A DNA stretch of 7,588 bases from an uncultured Paracoccaceae bacterium. Its GTDB lineage: Bacteria > Pseudomonadota > Alphaproteobacteria > Rhodobacterales > Rhodobacteraceae. The stretch covers positions 1-7,588 of the forward strand of contig CAKZNY010000230.1 in the NCBI GenBank assembly GCA_937132145.1. Direction: 5' to 3'. A model generated the notes under the pieces. That model had not been told where the DNA came from. It did not search any database and saw only the letters and a list, made by a program, of their open reading frames with translations. Position 1 is the first letter of the stretch. Every line of letters begins with the position of its first letter. Shown here piece by piece: positions 1 through 6,871 of this stretch. Position numbers and translations under genes: made by a program.

Positions 1-216
1 ATAAACCAGCCGCTGGCCAAACCTGCGCCACGAGATGATTTCTGCGGCTAACAATTTGTTAAGGTCTTCACCAATCAGCAGAGTCTCGTCAGGTGCGGTG
101 GCCCGCAGATCGATTTGAAAACCGTCTGCATCCACGCCAAGACTAACGGCCGACAGCGGGGGCGGGCGTTTTAAGTCTGGCTCGACAGGGATTTGGTGCA
201 GATTAGTAAGGGACAC
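1..216 (-). CDS. Unrecognised protein, N-terminal 72 codons only (runs off left edge)
   Basis: An open frame reads from a GTG at 214-216 to the window edge without a stop. It begins VSLTNLHQIPVEPDLKRPPP and contains the stretch GVDADGFQIDLRATAPDETL. An in-frame TAA lies six codons upstream of the GTG and no other common start codon intervenes, so this GTG is the likely start, although no clear Shine-Dalgarno precedes it. The piece is soluble-looking, with no signal peptide or membrane segment, and has a proline-rich start followed by a mixed alpha/beta pattern. I do not recognise the family. It lies 59 bp downstream of carA in the same direction. A perfect TTAA-N7-TTAA box 44-58 bases upstream of the start suggests its own CtrA-type control rather than simple read-through from carA. 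Coding status is inferred from the uninterrupted, amino-acid-plausible frame. Confidence 0.6.
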   Translation of the reverse strand, partial: MSLTNLHQIPVEPDLKRPPPLSAVSLGVDADGFQIDLRATAPDETLLIGEDLNKLLAAEIISWRRFGQRLVY

Positions 217-259
217 AACGAATACTCGGCTAATTTAAGCCAAGATACCTTCATTATGC

Positions 260-274
260 TTAACAGGTAGTTAA
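260..274 (-). promoter_or_regulatory. Candidate CtrA-binding box (perfect TTAA-N7-TTAA)
   Basis: The sequence TTAACAGGTAGTTAA matches the alphaproteobacterial CtrA consensus of two TTAA half-sites spaced by exactly seven bases. It lies between the carA stop and the GTG of the next minus-strand gene, 44-58 bases upstream of that start, which is a usual place for an activator box. Binding is inferred; only the motif is seen. Confidence 0.45.
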
Positions 275-275
275 C

Positions 276-1469
276 CTAGGTTTTCATGGCCTCGACGAAC
301 CGCTCGAACAGGTAATAGCTGTCTTGCGGGCCGGGGGAGGCCTCGGGGTGGTATTGCACGGAAAAGACCGGACGGTCCTTCAAGCGGATACCGCAGTTGG
401 AGCCGTCAAACAACGAGATATGGGTTTCTTCAACGCCATCTGGCAGGCTTTGGCTGTCCACCGCAAACCCGTGGTTCATGGATGTGATTTCGACCTTGCC
501 AGTGGCAAGCTCCTTAACCGGATGGTTGGCGCCGTGATGGCCGTGGTTCATTTTCAACGTCTTGGCACCAAGGGCCAGCGCCAGCATTTGGTGGCCAAGG
601 CAAATACCGAAAACGGGGATGTTGGCGGCTAAAACACCTTTTATGGCGGGCACGGCGTATTCGCCTGTCGCGACCGGATCGCCGGGGCCGTTGGACAGAA
701 AAACGCCTTCGGGGTTGTGGGCCAGAATTTCTTCCGCCGTTGCTGTTGCCGGCAAAACCGTCACATCACAACCAGCCGAGGCCAGACACCGCAGGATATT
801 GCGCTTTGCACCGTAATCAATGGCCACAACCTTATGGCCTTTTTCCGAGCGTTTAGGGAAGCCGTCCGGCCAAGCCCAGCGCATTTCATCCCACTGATAG
901 GATTGCGCGCAGGTCACTTCTTTGGCCAGATCCATCCCCTCTAGCCCGGCGAAACCTTTGGCTTTAGCCAGCAGGTCATCCAGATCAAAATCCCCGTCTT
1001 TGCGGTATTCCATGGCAACGTGCGGTGCGCCCTGCATCCGGATTGCGCGGGTAAGGCGCCGTGTATCAATGCCGCCAACGCCGATGCGCGAACGCTTTTC
1101 CATCCAGCTGGCCAGATTGTCTGTGGCGCGGTAGCTCGACGGTGCCGTCGGGTCCCATTTAACGACGATACCTTCGGCAACCGGATCGCCATTCTCATCG
1201 TCCTCGGGGTTCACGCCGGTGTTGCCGATATGGGGGAAGGTGAAGGTCACGATCTGGCCCGCATAAGACGGGTCGGTCATGATTTCCTGATATCCGGTCA
1301 TGGCGGTATTAAAGCAAAGCTCGGCCACGGCCAAACCTTCTGCTCCAAAACCATGTCCGTAAAATATCTGGCCATCGGCCAAAACAATCACGGCTGTCGG
1401 GTTTGCATGGCTGTCAGGCGCGAGGGCTTGGGCCTGCTCGGACGGTGCGGCATTTGGCATATCAGTCAT
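276..1469 (-). CDS. carA: Carbamoyl-phosphate synthase, glutamine-hydrolysing small subunit
   Basis: This is the glutaminase subunit of cytosolic carbamoyl-phosphate synthase. It releases ammonia from glutamine and channels it to CarB, feeding pyrimidine and arginine synthesis. The 397 residues fit the family size. The N-terminal CPSase domain (about 25-165) contains FNTAMTGYQEIMTDPSYAGQ. A class I glutamine amidotransferase domain follows (about 212-395), with NGPGDP at 260-265, the nucleophile Cys290 in GICLGHQ, GHHGANHP near 310-317, and the remaining triad residues His374 and Glu376 in QYHPEASPGPQDS. Coordinates give the longest form. An AAAGG abuts this ATG directly but stands 9 bases before Met4 (1458-1460), so MPNAAPSEQ is probably the true N-terminus. 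The large-subunit gene carB is not in the window, so the two are not a tight carAB operon here. Identification is secure. Confidence 0.97.
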   Translation of the reverse strand: MTDMPNAAPSEQAQALAPDSHANPTAVIVLADGQIFYGHGFGAEGLAVAELCFNTAMTGYQEIMTDPSYAGQIVTFTFPHIGNTGVNPEDDENGDPVAEGIVVKWDPTAPSSYRATDNLASWMEKRSRIGVGGIDTRRLTRAIRMQGAPHVAMEYRKDGDFDLDDLLAKAKGFAGLEGMDLAKEVTCAQSYQWDEMRWAWPDGFPKRSEKGHKVVAIDYGAKRNILRCLASAGCDVTVLPATATAEEILAHNPEGVFLSNGPGDPVATGEYAVPAIKGVLAANIPVFGICLGHQMLALALGAKTLKMNHGHHGANHPVKELATGKVEITSMNHGFAVDSQSLPDGVEETHISLFDGSNCGIRLKDRPVFSVQYHPEASPGPQDSYYLFERFVEAMKT

Positions 1470-1487
1470 CCTTTAGGAATTTGTCGG

Positions 1488-1516
1488 AAAATAGATTGAC
1501 AACGCCCCGAGGTCAA
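1488..1516 (-). promoter_or_regulatory. Predicted sigma70-type promoter for carA
   Basis: Read on the minus strand, a -35 TTGACC (1511-1516) is followed after exactly 17 bases by a -10 TATTTT (1488-1493). Transcription would start near 1481, giving a leader of about 11 bases to the first ATG or about 20 to Met4. This is a motif match only. Confidence 0.5.
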
Positions 1517-1574
1517 GGAAAACGGAAAAGTTAAAAGTGTTGCAACTACAAGGTGTTAGCTGTTTTGCCAACTG

Positions 1575-1603
1575 TTGCGGTTTATGAATTTTGTCGCTAT
1601 ATT
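1575..1603 (+). promoter_or_regulatory. Predicted sigma70-type promoter for the GatB/YqeY gene
   Basis: A -35 TTGCGG (1575-1580) and a -10 TATATT (1598-1603) are separated by 17 bases. They lie about 45 bases before the ATG at 1648. The rest of the 178-bp gap shared with carA holds a GTTGCAAC palindrome (1539-1546) and a GCAAC/GTTGC inverted pair (1542-1546 and 1574-1578). I assign no function to either. Confidence 0.45.
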
Positions 1604-1647
1604 CCGCCTCTTGTATTAATTATGACGCCTATGGAGGGCGAACACAT

Positions 1648-2100
1648 ATGCGAAAGCGACTTTCCGAAGCACAGAAAGACGCAATGCGGGCTAAAGACAA
1701 GCCGCGTTTGTCCACTTTACGACTGGTTAATGCCGCGATTAAAGATCGGGATATTGCCGCAAGGTCCGAGGCAAACCCTGACGGGGTCTCAAATGCTGAA
1801 ATCCTGTCGATTCTGGCCAAGATGATCAAGCAACGCCAAGATAGCGCGACCGCCTATGAAGAAGCGGGTCGTATCGAGCAGGGCGAGGGGGAGCGCGCCG
1901 AAATCGTTGTGATCGAAGAATTCCTTCCCAAACAGCTTTCCGAATCCGAGGCCGAAGAGGCGATCAAATCCGCAATCGCGGAGGTTGGGGCCACCTCTAT
2001 TCGGGACATGGGCAAGGTCATGGGTTTGCTTAAATCGAACTACACAGGGCAGATGGATTTCGGGAAAACCGGAGCGGCGATCAAGGCGATGCTCGTCTAG
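1648..2100 (+). CDS. GatB/YqeY domain-containing protein
   Basis: This 150-residue protein is essentially one GatB/YqeY domain. The domain resembles the C-terminal tRNA-binding tail of GatB in the Glu-tRNA(Gln)/Asp-tRNA(Asn) amidotransferase. The free-standing form has no firmly established role, and a link to tRNA or amidotransferase activity is inferred from homology. Visible family landmarks are RLSTLRLVNAAIKDRDI (20-36), KMIKQRQDSA (58-67), EEFLPKQL (90-97) and RDMGKVMG (119-126). The protein is almost wholly helical and charged, and cytosolic. The start is set by a strong GGAGGG at 1633-1638, nine bases before ATG. It is divergent from carA. At its 3' end its TAG overlaps the TAG of the convergent transporter gene. 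Confidence 0.93.
   Translation: MRKRLSEAQKDAMRAKDKPRLSTLRLVNAAIKDRDIAARSEANPDGVSNAEILSILAKMIKQRQDSATAYEEAGRIEQGEGERAEIVVIEEFLPKQLSESEAEEAIKSAIAEVGATSIRDMGKVMGLLKSNYTGQMDFGKTGAAIKAMLV
2097..2100. other. Overlapping convergent stop codons (shared CTAG)
   Basis: The plus-strand gene ends with TAG at 2098-2100 and the minus-strand transporter with TAG read from 2099-2097, so both stops are written in one self-complementary CTAG. There is no space between the genes for a dedicated terminator, and no GC stem with a T-run is seen nearby. Confidence 0.95.
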
Positions 2101-2960
2101 GTTTTTCGTTCCGCCCTGATGTTGATGAAATTCCCCCCCAGAATGAACAACGCACCTATTGCGATGGCCCACACGAAGGGTTCGTCGTAAAGCGCCATGC
2201 CTATAAGGGTCATAATCGGCAGGCGAATAAACTCCATCGGGGCGACGGTAGAGGCGGGGGCCAGTGACAGGGCCGTGGTCAGGCAATAATGCGCGGTCAG
2301 GCCGGCGAATGCCACGATCAGAACCCATTTCATACCGTTCGCGGAGGGCACCGGAATACCACCCGGCAGACTCAAGATCAGGCCGAAGATGAATTGCATT
2401 AATGTCATCCAGAACAACACGCTAAGTACGCTTTCATAGCGCGAGATTTGTCTGGTGTAGATGACATTTAGGGCAAAGAATACGGCCGCAGCCGCCCCCG
2501 CTGCGTGGCCCGGACCCAGCGTTATGACGCCGGGTTGGGCGACGATCAAAACCCCGATAAATCCGCTAATTGCCGCTATCGCGCGGGGTTTGGTTATCTT
2601 TTCGCCCAGAAAGAAGGGGGCAAGAATAATCACCCAGATCGGGCTGGTGAATTCTAGCGCGACGAGCTGGCTGAACGGAATTATAGCGATGCCGTAAAAC
2701 CACAGGTTTTGCCCCGCAAAATGGAAAACATTGCGTTTCAGGTGCATGCCCAGCCGGTTTGATTTTATTTGTGCGAATCCGCCAAGTTTCCAGATCAGAA
2801 TATTAACAATGACAAACCCGATGGCAGAGCGATACATCATCAACTCGAACGTATTCAGCTCCACAGAAATCTCGCGCCCCGCCACAGCCATAGCCGAGAA
2901 CGACGCAACGGCGCCCATCATCCAGATGCCTGCTCGTAACGGGTGGGATTGTTCTGTCAT
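2097..2960 (-). CDS. EamA/DMT-family transporter, ten membrane helices
   Basis: This 287-residue inner-membrane protein has two EamA repeats (about 9-143 and 153-281). Each repeat has five hydrophobic helices, the drug/metabolite transporter layout. Typical features are AGQNLWFYGIAIIPFSQLVA (82-101), SPIWVIILAPFFLGEKIT (106-123) with GLIGV-like GFIGVLIVAQPG just after, and TALSLAPASTVAPMEFIRLP near 229-248 in the second repeat. The C-terminus is short and cytoplasmic, ending NIRAERKT. The substrate cannot be read from sequence; members export or import small metabolites, including S-adenosylmethionine, amino acids and nucleobase-like compounds. I chose the ATG at 2958-2960 (MTEQSHPLRAGIW) because it gives the normal length and leaves 52 bp after the upstream gene. 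Its Shine-Dalgarno is poor. It is probably the last gene of the guaA transcript. Confidence 0.9.
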   Translation of the reverse strand: MTEQSHPLRAGIWMMGAVASFSAMAVAGREISVELNTFELMMYRSAIGFVIVNILIWKLGGFAQIKSNRLGMHLKRNVFHFAGQNLWFYGIAIIPFSQLVALEFTSPIWVIILAPFFLGEKITKPRAIAAISGFIGVLIVAQPGVITLGPGHAAGAAAAVFFALNVIYTRQISRYESVLSVLFWMTLMQFIFGLILSLPGGIPVPSANGMKWVLIVAFAGLTAHYCLTTALSLAPASTVAPMEFIRLPIMTLIGMALYDEPFVWAIAIGALFILGGNFINIRAERKT

Positions 2961-3012
2961 GCCGCGAAACGTGGCAGCGGAGTTTGCCTTTGGCAAGCAG
3001 ATACTTGCGAGC

Positions 3013-3276
3013 TTAGGTGATTTTATATTCGCGGTGGAGGTGCGCCGTCGCAAGCCCCCATTCAGAGGTTTTTACGCGGGCTTGATGGGCCTCAAATGCG
3101 GCCTTTGTCGCGAATTCCTCATCCACCAGATACCGGTTCGGATTTTGCGAATCGACGCGCACGTCAAACGATACGCATCCATCCTCGGCAAGGCTTAGGC
3201 GAATGTGCGTTGGTAGATGTCTCTTAACCGTTGCAATGTCACTGTTAGGCACATCGAGGTACCCAGACAGGATCAC
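3013..3276 (-). CDS. Small antibiotic-biosynthesis-monooxygenase (ABM) fold protein, putative quinol monooxygenase
   Basis: This cytosolic protein of 87 residues matches the usual size of ABM-fold (dimeric ferredoxin-like) proteins, the family of YgiN and small cofactor-free quinol or polyketide monooxygenases. The family pattern is visible in ILSGYLDVP (strand 1), [33 protein letters not shown] in two pieces (33-50 and 51-65, with the hallmark E..x..AFEAHQ) and the closing strand LHREYKIT. The enzymatic role is inferred from fold only. The GTG at 3274-3276 overlaps the guaA stop as GTGA, which implies translational coupling. A GTG two codons further upstream (3280-3282, giving MGVILSG) is an alternative start. 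Its place in the guaA operon is conspicuous, but no functional link is evident. Confidence 0.78.
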   Translation of the reverse strand: MILSGYLDVPNSDIATVKRHLPTHIRLSLAEDGCVSFDVRVDSQNPNRYLVDEEFATKAAFEAHQARVKTSEWGLATAHLHREYKIT

Positions 3277-4832
3277 TCCCACTCAATCGTCCCCGGAGGT
3301 TTCGATGTAATATCGTAGGTTACCCGATTAATCCCTTCAACTTCGTTAATGATCCGCGTGGCGGTTTCCCCAAGGAATTCATGGGTAAACGGATAATAAT
3401 CCGCGGTCATTCCATCCACAGAGGTGACCGCTCGCAGCGCACAGGCAAAATCGTATGTCCGCGCGTCGCCCATCACACCAACGGTGCGAACCGGTAGAAT
3501 AACAACGAATGCCTGCCAGATTTCATCGTAAAGCCCGTGCTTGCGGATCTGGTCCAGATAAACGGCATCCGCCTCGCGCAGGATGTCCAGTTTTTGGCGT
3601 GTTATCTCGCCGGGGCAACGGATGGCCAGACCTGGACCGGGGAAGGGGTGGCGACCGACGAAACTGGCAGGCAGGCCGAGTTCACGGCCCAGCTCGCGCA
3701 CTTCGTCTTTGAACAGTTCGCGCAATGGTTCGACCAGCTCCATATCCATACGTTCCGGCAGGCCGCCGACGTTATGGTGGGACTTGATCGTGACCGAAGG
3801 GCCACCCGAAAAGCTGACGCTTTCGATCACGTCGGGGTAAAGCGTACCCTGTGCAAGGAATTTCGCCCCGCCCACAGATTTTGCATGTTTTTCGAATACG
3901 TCAATAAACAGTTTACCGATAGTTTTGCGCTTGATTTCGGGGTCAGATATGCCCTCCAGCGCATCGACAAACAAATCCCCCTCGGCGGCGTGGATTAACG
4001 GAATGTTATAGTTTTCACGGAACATGGCCAGAACTTCTTCGGTCTCGCCTTTGCGCATTAACCCGTTGTCAACATATACACATGTAAGCTGCTCGCCGAT
4101 GGCCTCGTGAACAAGGATCGCGGTGACGGAGGAATCAACGCCGCCAGACAGGCCGCATATAACCTTTTTGTCCCCGACCTGTGCGCGGATTTTCGCAATC
4201 GCTTGGTCCTTATAGGAATCCATCGTCCAGTCGCCGGTAAAACCTGCCAGATCGGTGAAGTTCTTGTAGAACAGCGCCCCGTTAGGTGTGTGGTGAACTT
4301 CTGGATGGAACTGCACCGCAAAGAAATTGCGCTTCAGGTCGGCAGTAATAGCAAACGGCGCGTTTGGCGAGGTTCCGTAGACCTCAAACCCCTCCGCCAG
4401 TTCCGAAACATGATCGCCGTGGGACATCCAGACTTGTTCGTCGCCATCCGTAAACCAGCCCTCAAGCAACGGCATATCGGCGGCGTGGGTCACATAGGCG
4501 CGCCCGAATTCCGCCGTACCATGACCACGCTCAACCTTACCGCCAAGCTGCTGCATCATCACCTGTTGGCCATAACAAATGCCCAAAATCGGCAGGCCCA
4601 TTTCAAACAAACCTTGCGGCGCGCGCGGGCTGTCTTCGTCAATCACGCTCGCGGGACCACCAGACAAAATCACCGCTTTGGGGGCAAAATCACGGATGAA
4701 ATCCTCGTCCACTTTCTGGAACGGATGGATTTCACAATAGATATTGCTCTCGCGCAGGCGACGCGCGATCAGCTGCGTAACCTGTGATCCAAAATCAATA
4801 ATAAGAAGGCGGTCATGTGTTTGATTTGTCAT
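3273..4832 (-). CDS. guaA: GMP synthase (glutamine-hydrolysing)
   Basis: This enzyme amidates XMP to GMP using ATP and glutamine, the last step of guanine nucleotide synthesis, in the cytosol. The 519 residues match the family (about 510-525). The order is as expected. The class I glutamine amidotransferase domain (about 8-195) has LSGGPASV at 57-64, nucleophile Cys86 in GICYGQQ, and His176/Glu178 in QFHPEVHHT. The ATP-pyrophosphatase domain (about 205-395) has the P-loop LSGGVDSS at 228-235. The C-terminal dimerisation domain ends in the invariant KPPGTIEWE. The start at 4830-4832 ([17 protein letters not shown]) is chosen because homology begins there. The frame stays open upstream to 5240, but that part overlaps the divergent gene and does not look like GuaA. 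No Shine-Dalgarno precedes the ATG. The promoter position suggests a leaderless message. Confidence 0.97.
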   Translation of the reverse strand: MTNQTHDRLLIIDFGSQVTQLIARRLRESNIYCEIHPFQKVDEDFIRDFAPKAVILSGGPASVIDEDSPRAPQGLFEMGLPILGICYGQQVMMQQLGGKVERGHGTAEFGRAYVTHAADMPLLEGWFTDGDEQVWMSHGDHVSELAEGFEVYGTSPNAPFAITADLKRNFFAVQFHPEVHHTPNGALFYKNFTDLAGFTGDWTMDSYKDQAIAKIRAQVGDKKVICGLSGGVDSSVTAILVHEAIGEQLTCVYVDNGLMRKGETEEVLAMFRENYNIPLIHAAEGDLFVDALEGISDPEIKRKTIGKLFIDVFEKHAKSVGGAKFLAQGTLYPDVIESVSFSGGPSVTIKSHHNVGGLPERMDMELVEPLRELFKDEVRELGRELGLPASFVGRHPFPGPGLAIRCPGEITRQKLDILREADAVYLDQIRKHGLYDEIWQAFVVILPVRTVGVMGDARTYDFACALRAVTSVDGMTADYYPFTHEFLGETATRIINEVEGINRVTYDITSKPPGTIEWE

Positions 4833-4839
4833 ACAGCGC

Positions 4840-4868
4840 TGTTTATGGCGCAAAGCGGATTTGCGCAA
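4840..4868 (-). promoter_or_regulatory. Predicted guaA promoter, possibly giving a leaderless mRNA
   Basis: On the minus strand a TTGCGC (-35, 4863-4868) is separated by 17 bases from TAAACA (-10, 4840-4845). Only seven bases then remain before the ATG at 4832, which puts the start of transcription at or next to the start codon. The palindrome ACAGCGCTGT (4833-4842) occupies the place where a Shine-Dalgarno would be. A perfect TATAAT further upstream (4938-4943) lacks a good -35. Confidence 0.35.
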
Positions 4869-4914
4869 GCGGATCGTGGAAATGTCGCGGATGGATGTTT
4901 TCGAGGCGGAAATG

Positions 4915-4942
4915 TTGAACGCAGGCCGCCCGAATTTATTAT
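4915..4942 (+). promoter_or_regulatory. Predicted promoter for the MttB-like gene
   Basis: TTGAAC (4915-4920) and TATTAT (4937-4942) are 16 bases apart in an AT-rich stretch. They lie 37 bases before the ATG at 4980, which itself has CAGGA (4968-4972) seven bases upstream. The match is moderate. An overlapping TATATT at 4940-4945 would have 19-base spacing. Confidence 0.4.
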
Positions 4943-4979
4943 ATTTATGGGTAACAACTAAAATATTCAGGATAATCGC

Positions 4980-6539
4980 ATGGCAAATACAACTGTTTTG
5001 CAAGAAACCCCGCGCCGCCGCGTTCGTGGTGGCGGTGGTGCTGCACGTCGCGCAGAGCGCACCGCCCCTAAGTTCGAAGCGGTAAAGTTCATTGAGCGCA
5101 ATATCCCCAACTTCGAAATCCTGAATGCCGAGGCGCTGGAAATTATCGAATACAACGCCGAAACCGTGCTTGAAGAAATTGGCGTTAACTTTGTCGATAA
5201 CCCCGGCGCCCTGCAACGTTGGCGTGCCGCGGGTGCCCAAGTTGACGGCGAGCGGGTTCGTATCCCCCGCGGCCTTGCCCGTAAACTATGCAGCACCGCC
5301 CCCAGCCGGATCACCCAGCATGCCCGCAACCCTGAACGCAATGTCGAGATTGGCGGCAATACGCTGGTGCTGGCCCCTGTCTATGGCCCACCCTTTGTGC
5401 GCGATCTGGACGGTGGCCGGCGTTATGCGACCATCGCGGATTTCCAGAAATTCGTAAAACTCGGGCACATGTCGAAATGGCTGCATCACTCTGGCGGCAC
5501 GGTTTGCGAGCCAACGGATGTGCCTGTTAATAAACGCCATTTCGATATGCTTTACGCCCATATGACCCTGACGGACAAACCGTTTATGGGCTCGGTGACC
5601 GAACCAAGCCGTGCGCAGGATTCGGTTGATATGTGCAAAATTCTGTTTGGTGACAAATTCGTTAACGACAACACCGTGATGACCAGCCTTATCAACATTA
5701 ACTCTCCGTTAGTGTTTGACCCGATCATGATGGGCGCATTAGAGGTTTATGCGGCTAATAATCAGGCCTGCATCATTTCGCCTTTCATCGTGGGGGGCGC
5801 GATGGCCCCAGTTTCGGTGGCCGGTACGCTGACGCAGGTCTTGGCCGAGGCCTTGGCCGGAATCGCGTACTCCCAAATGATTCGCGCCGGTGCCCCAGTG
5901 ATTTTCGGGGCGTTCGTAACCTCGATTGACATGAACTCCGGTGCGCCGACGTTTGGTACGCCCGAGTCCTCCGAAATCCTTTACGGGGCAGGGCAGTTGG
6001 CGCGCCGCATGAACCTGCCGTTCCGCTCTGGCGGGGGGCTTTGTGGCTCCAAACTACCGGATGCACAGGCTGGCTACGAGTCGGCCAACACCTTGAATGC
6101 GGGGCTGTTAGGCGGTGTTAACTTTATGTTGCATGCATGCGGATGGCTGGAAGGCGGGCTGGTTGCCAGCTTCGAGAAGTTCGTGATGGACGCGGATCAA
6201 CTGGGCATTCTTCACTCCATCGCTGCGGGCGTGGATATTTCTGAGAACGGGCAGGCTATGGGCGCAATCGAAGAGGTTCAGCCCGGTGGGCATTACCTCG
6301 GTTGCGAACACACACAAGAGAATTTCAAATCCGCATTTTGGCGCACGAAAGTTCTGGATTACAAACCGTTTGAACAATGGAGCGAGGAAGGATCTCGCGA
6401 CACCGTTCAATTGGCAAGTTTGCGGGTGGAAAAGATGCTGAGCGAGTACCAGAAACCCGCAATTGATCCCGCCATTGACGAAGCATTGCAGTCCTACATC
6501 GCCAAGAAAAAGGAAAGCATGCCGGACGCCTTTTGCTGA
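4980..6539 (+). CDS. MttB-superfamily (COG5598) methyltransferase, non-pyrrolysine
   Basis: The 519-residue protein belongs to the trimethylamine methyltransferase superfamily. These are TIM-barrel enzymes that move a methyl group from a quaternary or tertiary amine to a corrinoid protein. Archaeal MttB reads through an amber codon as pyrrolysine; here the frame has no internal TAG, so it is a non-Pyl member. Characterised non-Pyl members act on compounds such as glycine betaine or carnitine, so a quaternary amine is the reasonable guess, but the substrate is unknown. Recognisable stretches are [19 protein letters not shown] (43-61), [19 protein letters not shown] (266-284), [20 protein letters not shown] (350-369) and [19 protein letters not shown] (436-454). 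Residues 11-31 form an Arg/Gly/Ala-rich basic tail before the domain. No corrinoid protein or reactivase gene is adjacent, as both flanking genes are on the other strand. The start is supported by CAGGA seven bases before ATG. Confidence 0.9.
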   Translation: MANTTVLQETPRRRVRGGGGAARRAERTAPKFEAVKFIERNIPNFEILNAEALEIIEYNAETVLEEIGVNFVDNPGALQRWRAAGAQVDGERVRIPRGLARKLCSTAPSRITQHARNPERNVEIGGNTLVLAPVYGPPFVRDLDGGRRYATIADFQKFVKLGHMSKWLHHSGGTVCEPTDVPVNKRHFDMLYAHMTLTDKPFMGSVTEPSRAQDSVDMCKILFGDKFVNDNTVMTSLININSPLVFDPIMMGALEVYAANNQACIISPFIVGGAMAPVSVAGTLTQVLAEALAGIAYSQMIRAGAPVIFGAFVTSIDMNSGAPTFGTPESSEILYGAGQLARRMNLPFRSGGGLCGSKLPDAQAGYESANTLNAGLLGGVNFMLHACGWLEGGLVASFEKFVMDADQLGILHSIAAGVDISENGQAMGAIEEVQPGGHYLGCEHTQENFKSAFWRTKVLDYKPFEQWSEEGSRDTVQLASLRVEKMLSEYQKPAIDPAIDEALQSYIAKKKESMPDAFC

Positions 6540-6545
6540 CGTCAG
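6536..6545. other. Palindrome CTGACGTCAG joining two convergent stop codons
   Basis: The TGA of the methyltransferase gene (6537-6539) and the TGA of the minus-strand gene (6544-6542) are the two halves of a perfect 10-base palindrome, leaving two bases between the genes. There is no loop or T-run, so it is not an intrinsic terminator. Confidence 0.9.
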
Positions 6546-6835
6546 GCAGCGTGTTGTTTGGGGTGCGAGCCCGCGGCAACAACCATCAAAGCGGTCAGGA
6601 CGCGTATGTGTTTGCGAACGTTGTAGGCAGCGTCACGGCAGACGCGCTCTTCGTTCAAGCGGTTTTCTTCCTCCATTAATGTGTTGAAAAGTTGTTGCGG
6701 GTTCAGGCTGCCATTCCCCCCGTTTACCATTTTCAAATCGCGCCCCCAGCGAAATTCAACGATTGCGGCTCTTGCTGCGCGAATCAGTAGTTTAGGACGT
6801 TGCAAAGTGTTTAATTGGGCATGTGAGTTAAGCAT
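6542..6835 (-). CDS. DUF6477-like small protein of unknown function
   Basis: This 97-residue basic, helical, cytosolic protein begins MLNSHAQLNTLQRPKLLIRA. The pattern LxRPKLLIRAARAAIVEFRWGRDL (about 11-34), a central EEENRLNEER (55-64) and a DAAYNVRKHIRVLTALMVVAA tail (68-88) resembles the DUF6477 family, which I know from Rhodobacterales. No catalytic motif is visible and no function is established. The start has an excellent GGAGG five bases upstream (6841-6845 on the plus strand). It is transcribed away from the DUF6456-type regulator across a 181-bp AT-rich region, so the two may share control. In R. capsulatus the GTA regulator rcc01865 is next to a small gene, rcc01866, that also affects GTA. 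Whether this gene is its counterpart is inference from memory. Confidence 0.75.
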   Translation of the reverse strand: MLNSHAQLNTLQRPKLLIRAARAAIVEFRWGRDLKMVNGGNGSLNPQQLFNTLMEEENRLNEERVCRDAAYNVRKHIRVLTALMVVAAGSHPKQHAA

Positions 6836-6871
6836 AATAGCCTCCGGTTGGTTAATCTCTCACTCAACATC

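Noticed and set aside
217..259. GGCT-AATTTA-AGCC stem as a carA terminator
   Set aside because: The stem is only four base pairs and is not followed by a T-run, so it is too weak for an intrinsic terminator.
1020..1499. 159-codon plus-strand frame opposite carA
   Set aside because: It is antisense to conserved CarA sequence, with no ribosome site and no recognisable domain.
1591..1647. 19-codon extension of the GatB/YqeY frame from a TTG
   Set aside because: It runs through the predicted -10 region and has no Shine-Dalgarno, while the ATG at 1648 has a strong GGAGGG at nine bases and begins the conserved domain.
2961..3053. 31-codon N-terminal extension of the transporter from a TTG
   Set aside because: It overlaps the upstream ABM gene, is basic rather than membrane-like, and is outside the EamA domain. 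The ATG at 2960 gives the normal length.
4107..4787. 226-codon plus-strand frame opposite guaA
   Set aside because: It lies wholly antisense to unmistakable GuaA coding sequence, and its product (rich in Arg and His) has no recognisable motif. It is typical of long shadow frames in GC-rich genes.
4833..5240. 136-codon upstream extension of the guaA frame, starting [13 protein letters not shown]
   Set aside because: It overlaps the start of the divergent methyltransferase gene, does not resemble GuaA, and would make the enzyme 655 residues instead of the usual 510-525. It is an antisense shadow joined to guaA by chance.
5785..6066. 93-codon minus-strand frame inside the methyltransferase gene
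   Set aside because: It is an Arg/Pro/Ser-rich shadow of a conserved coding region.
4980..6539. Pyrrolysine readthrough as in archaeal MttB
   Set aside because: There is no TAG in the frame; the gene runs uninterrupted to a single TGA.
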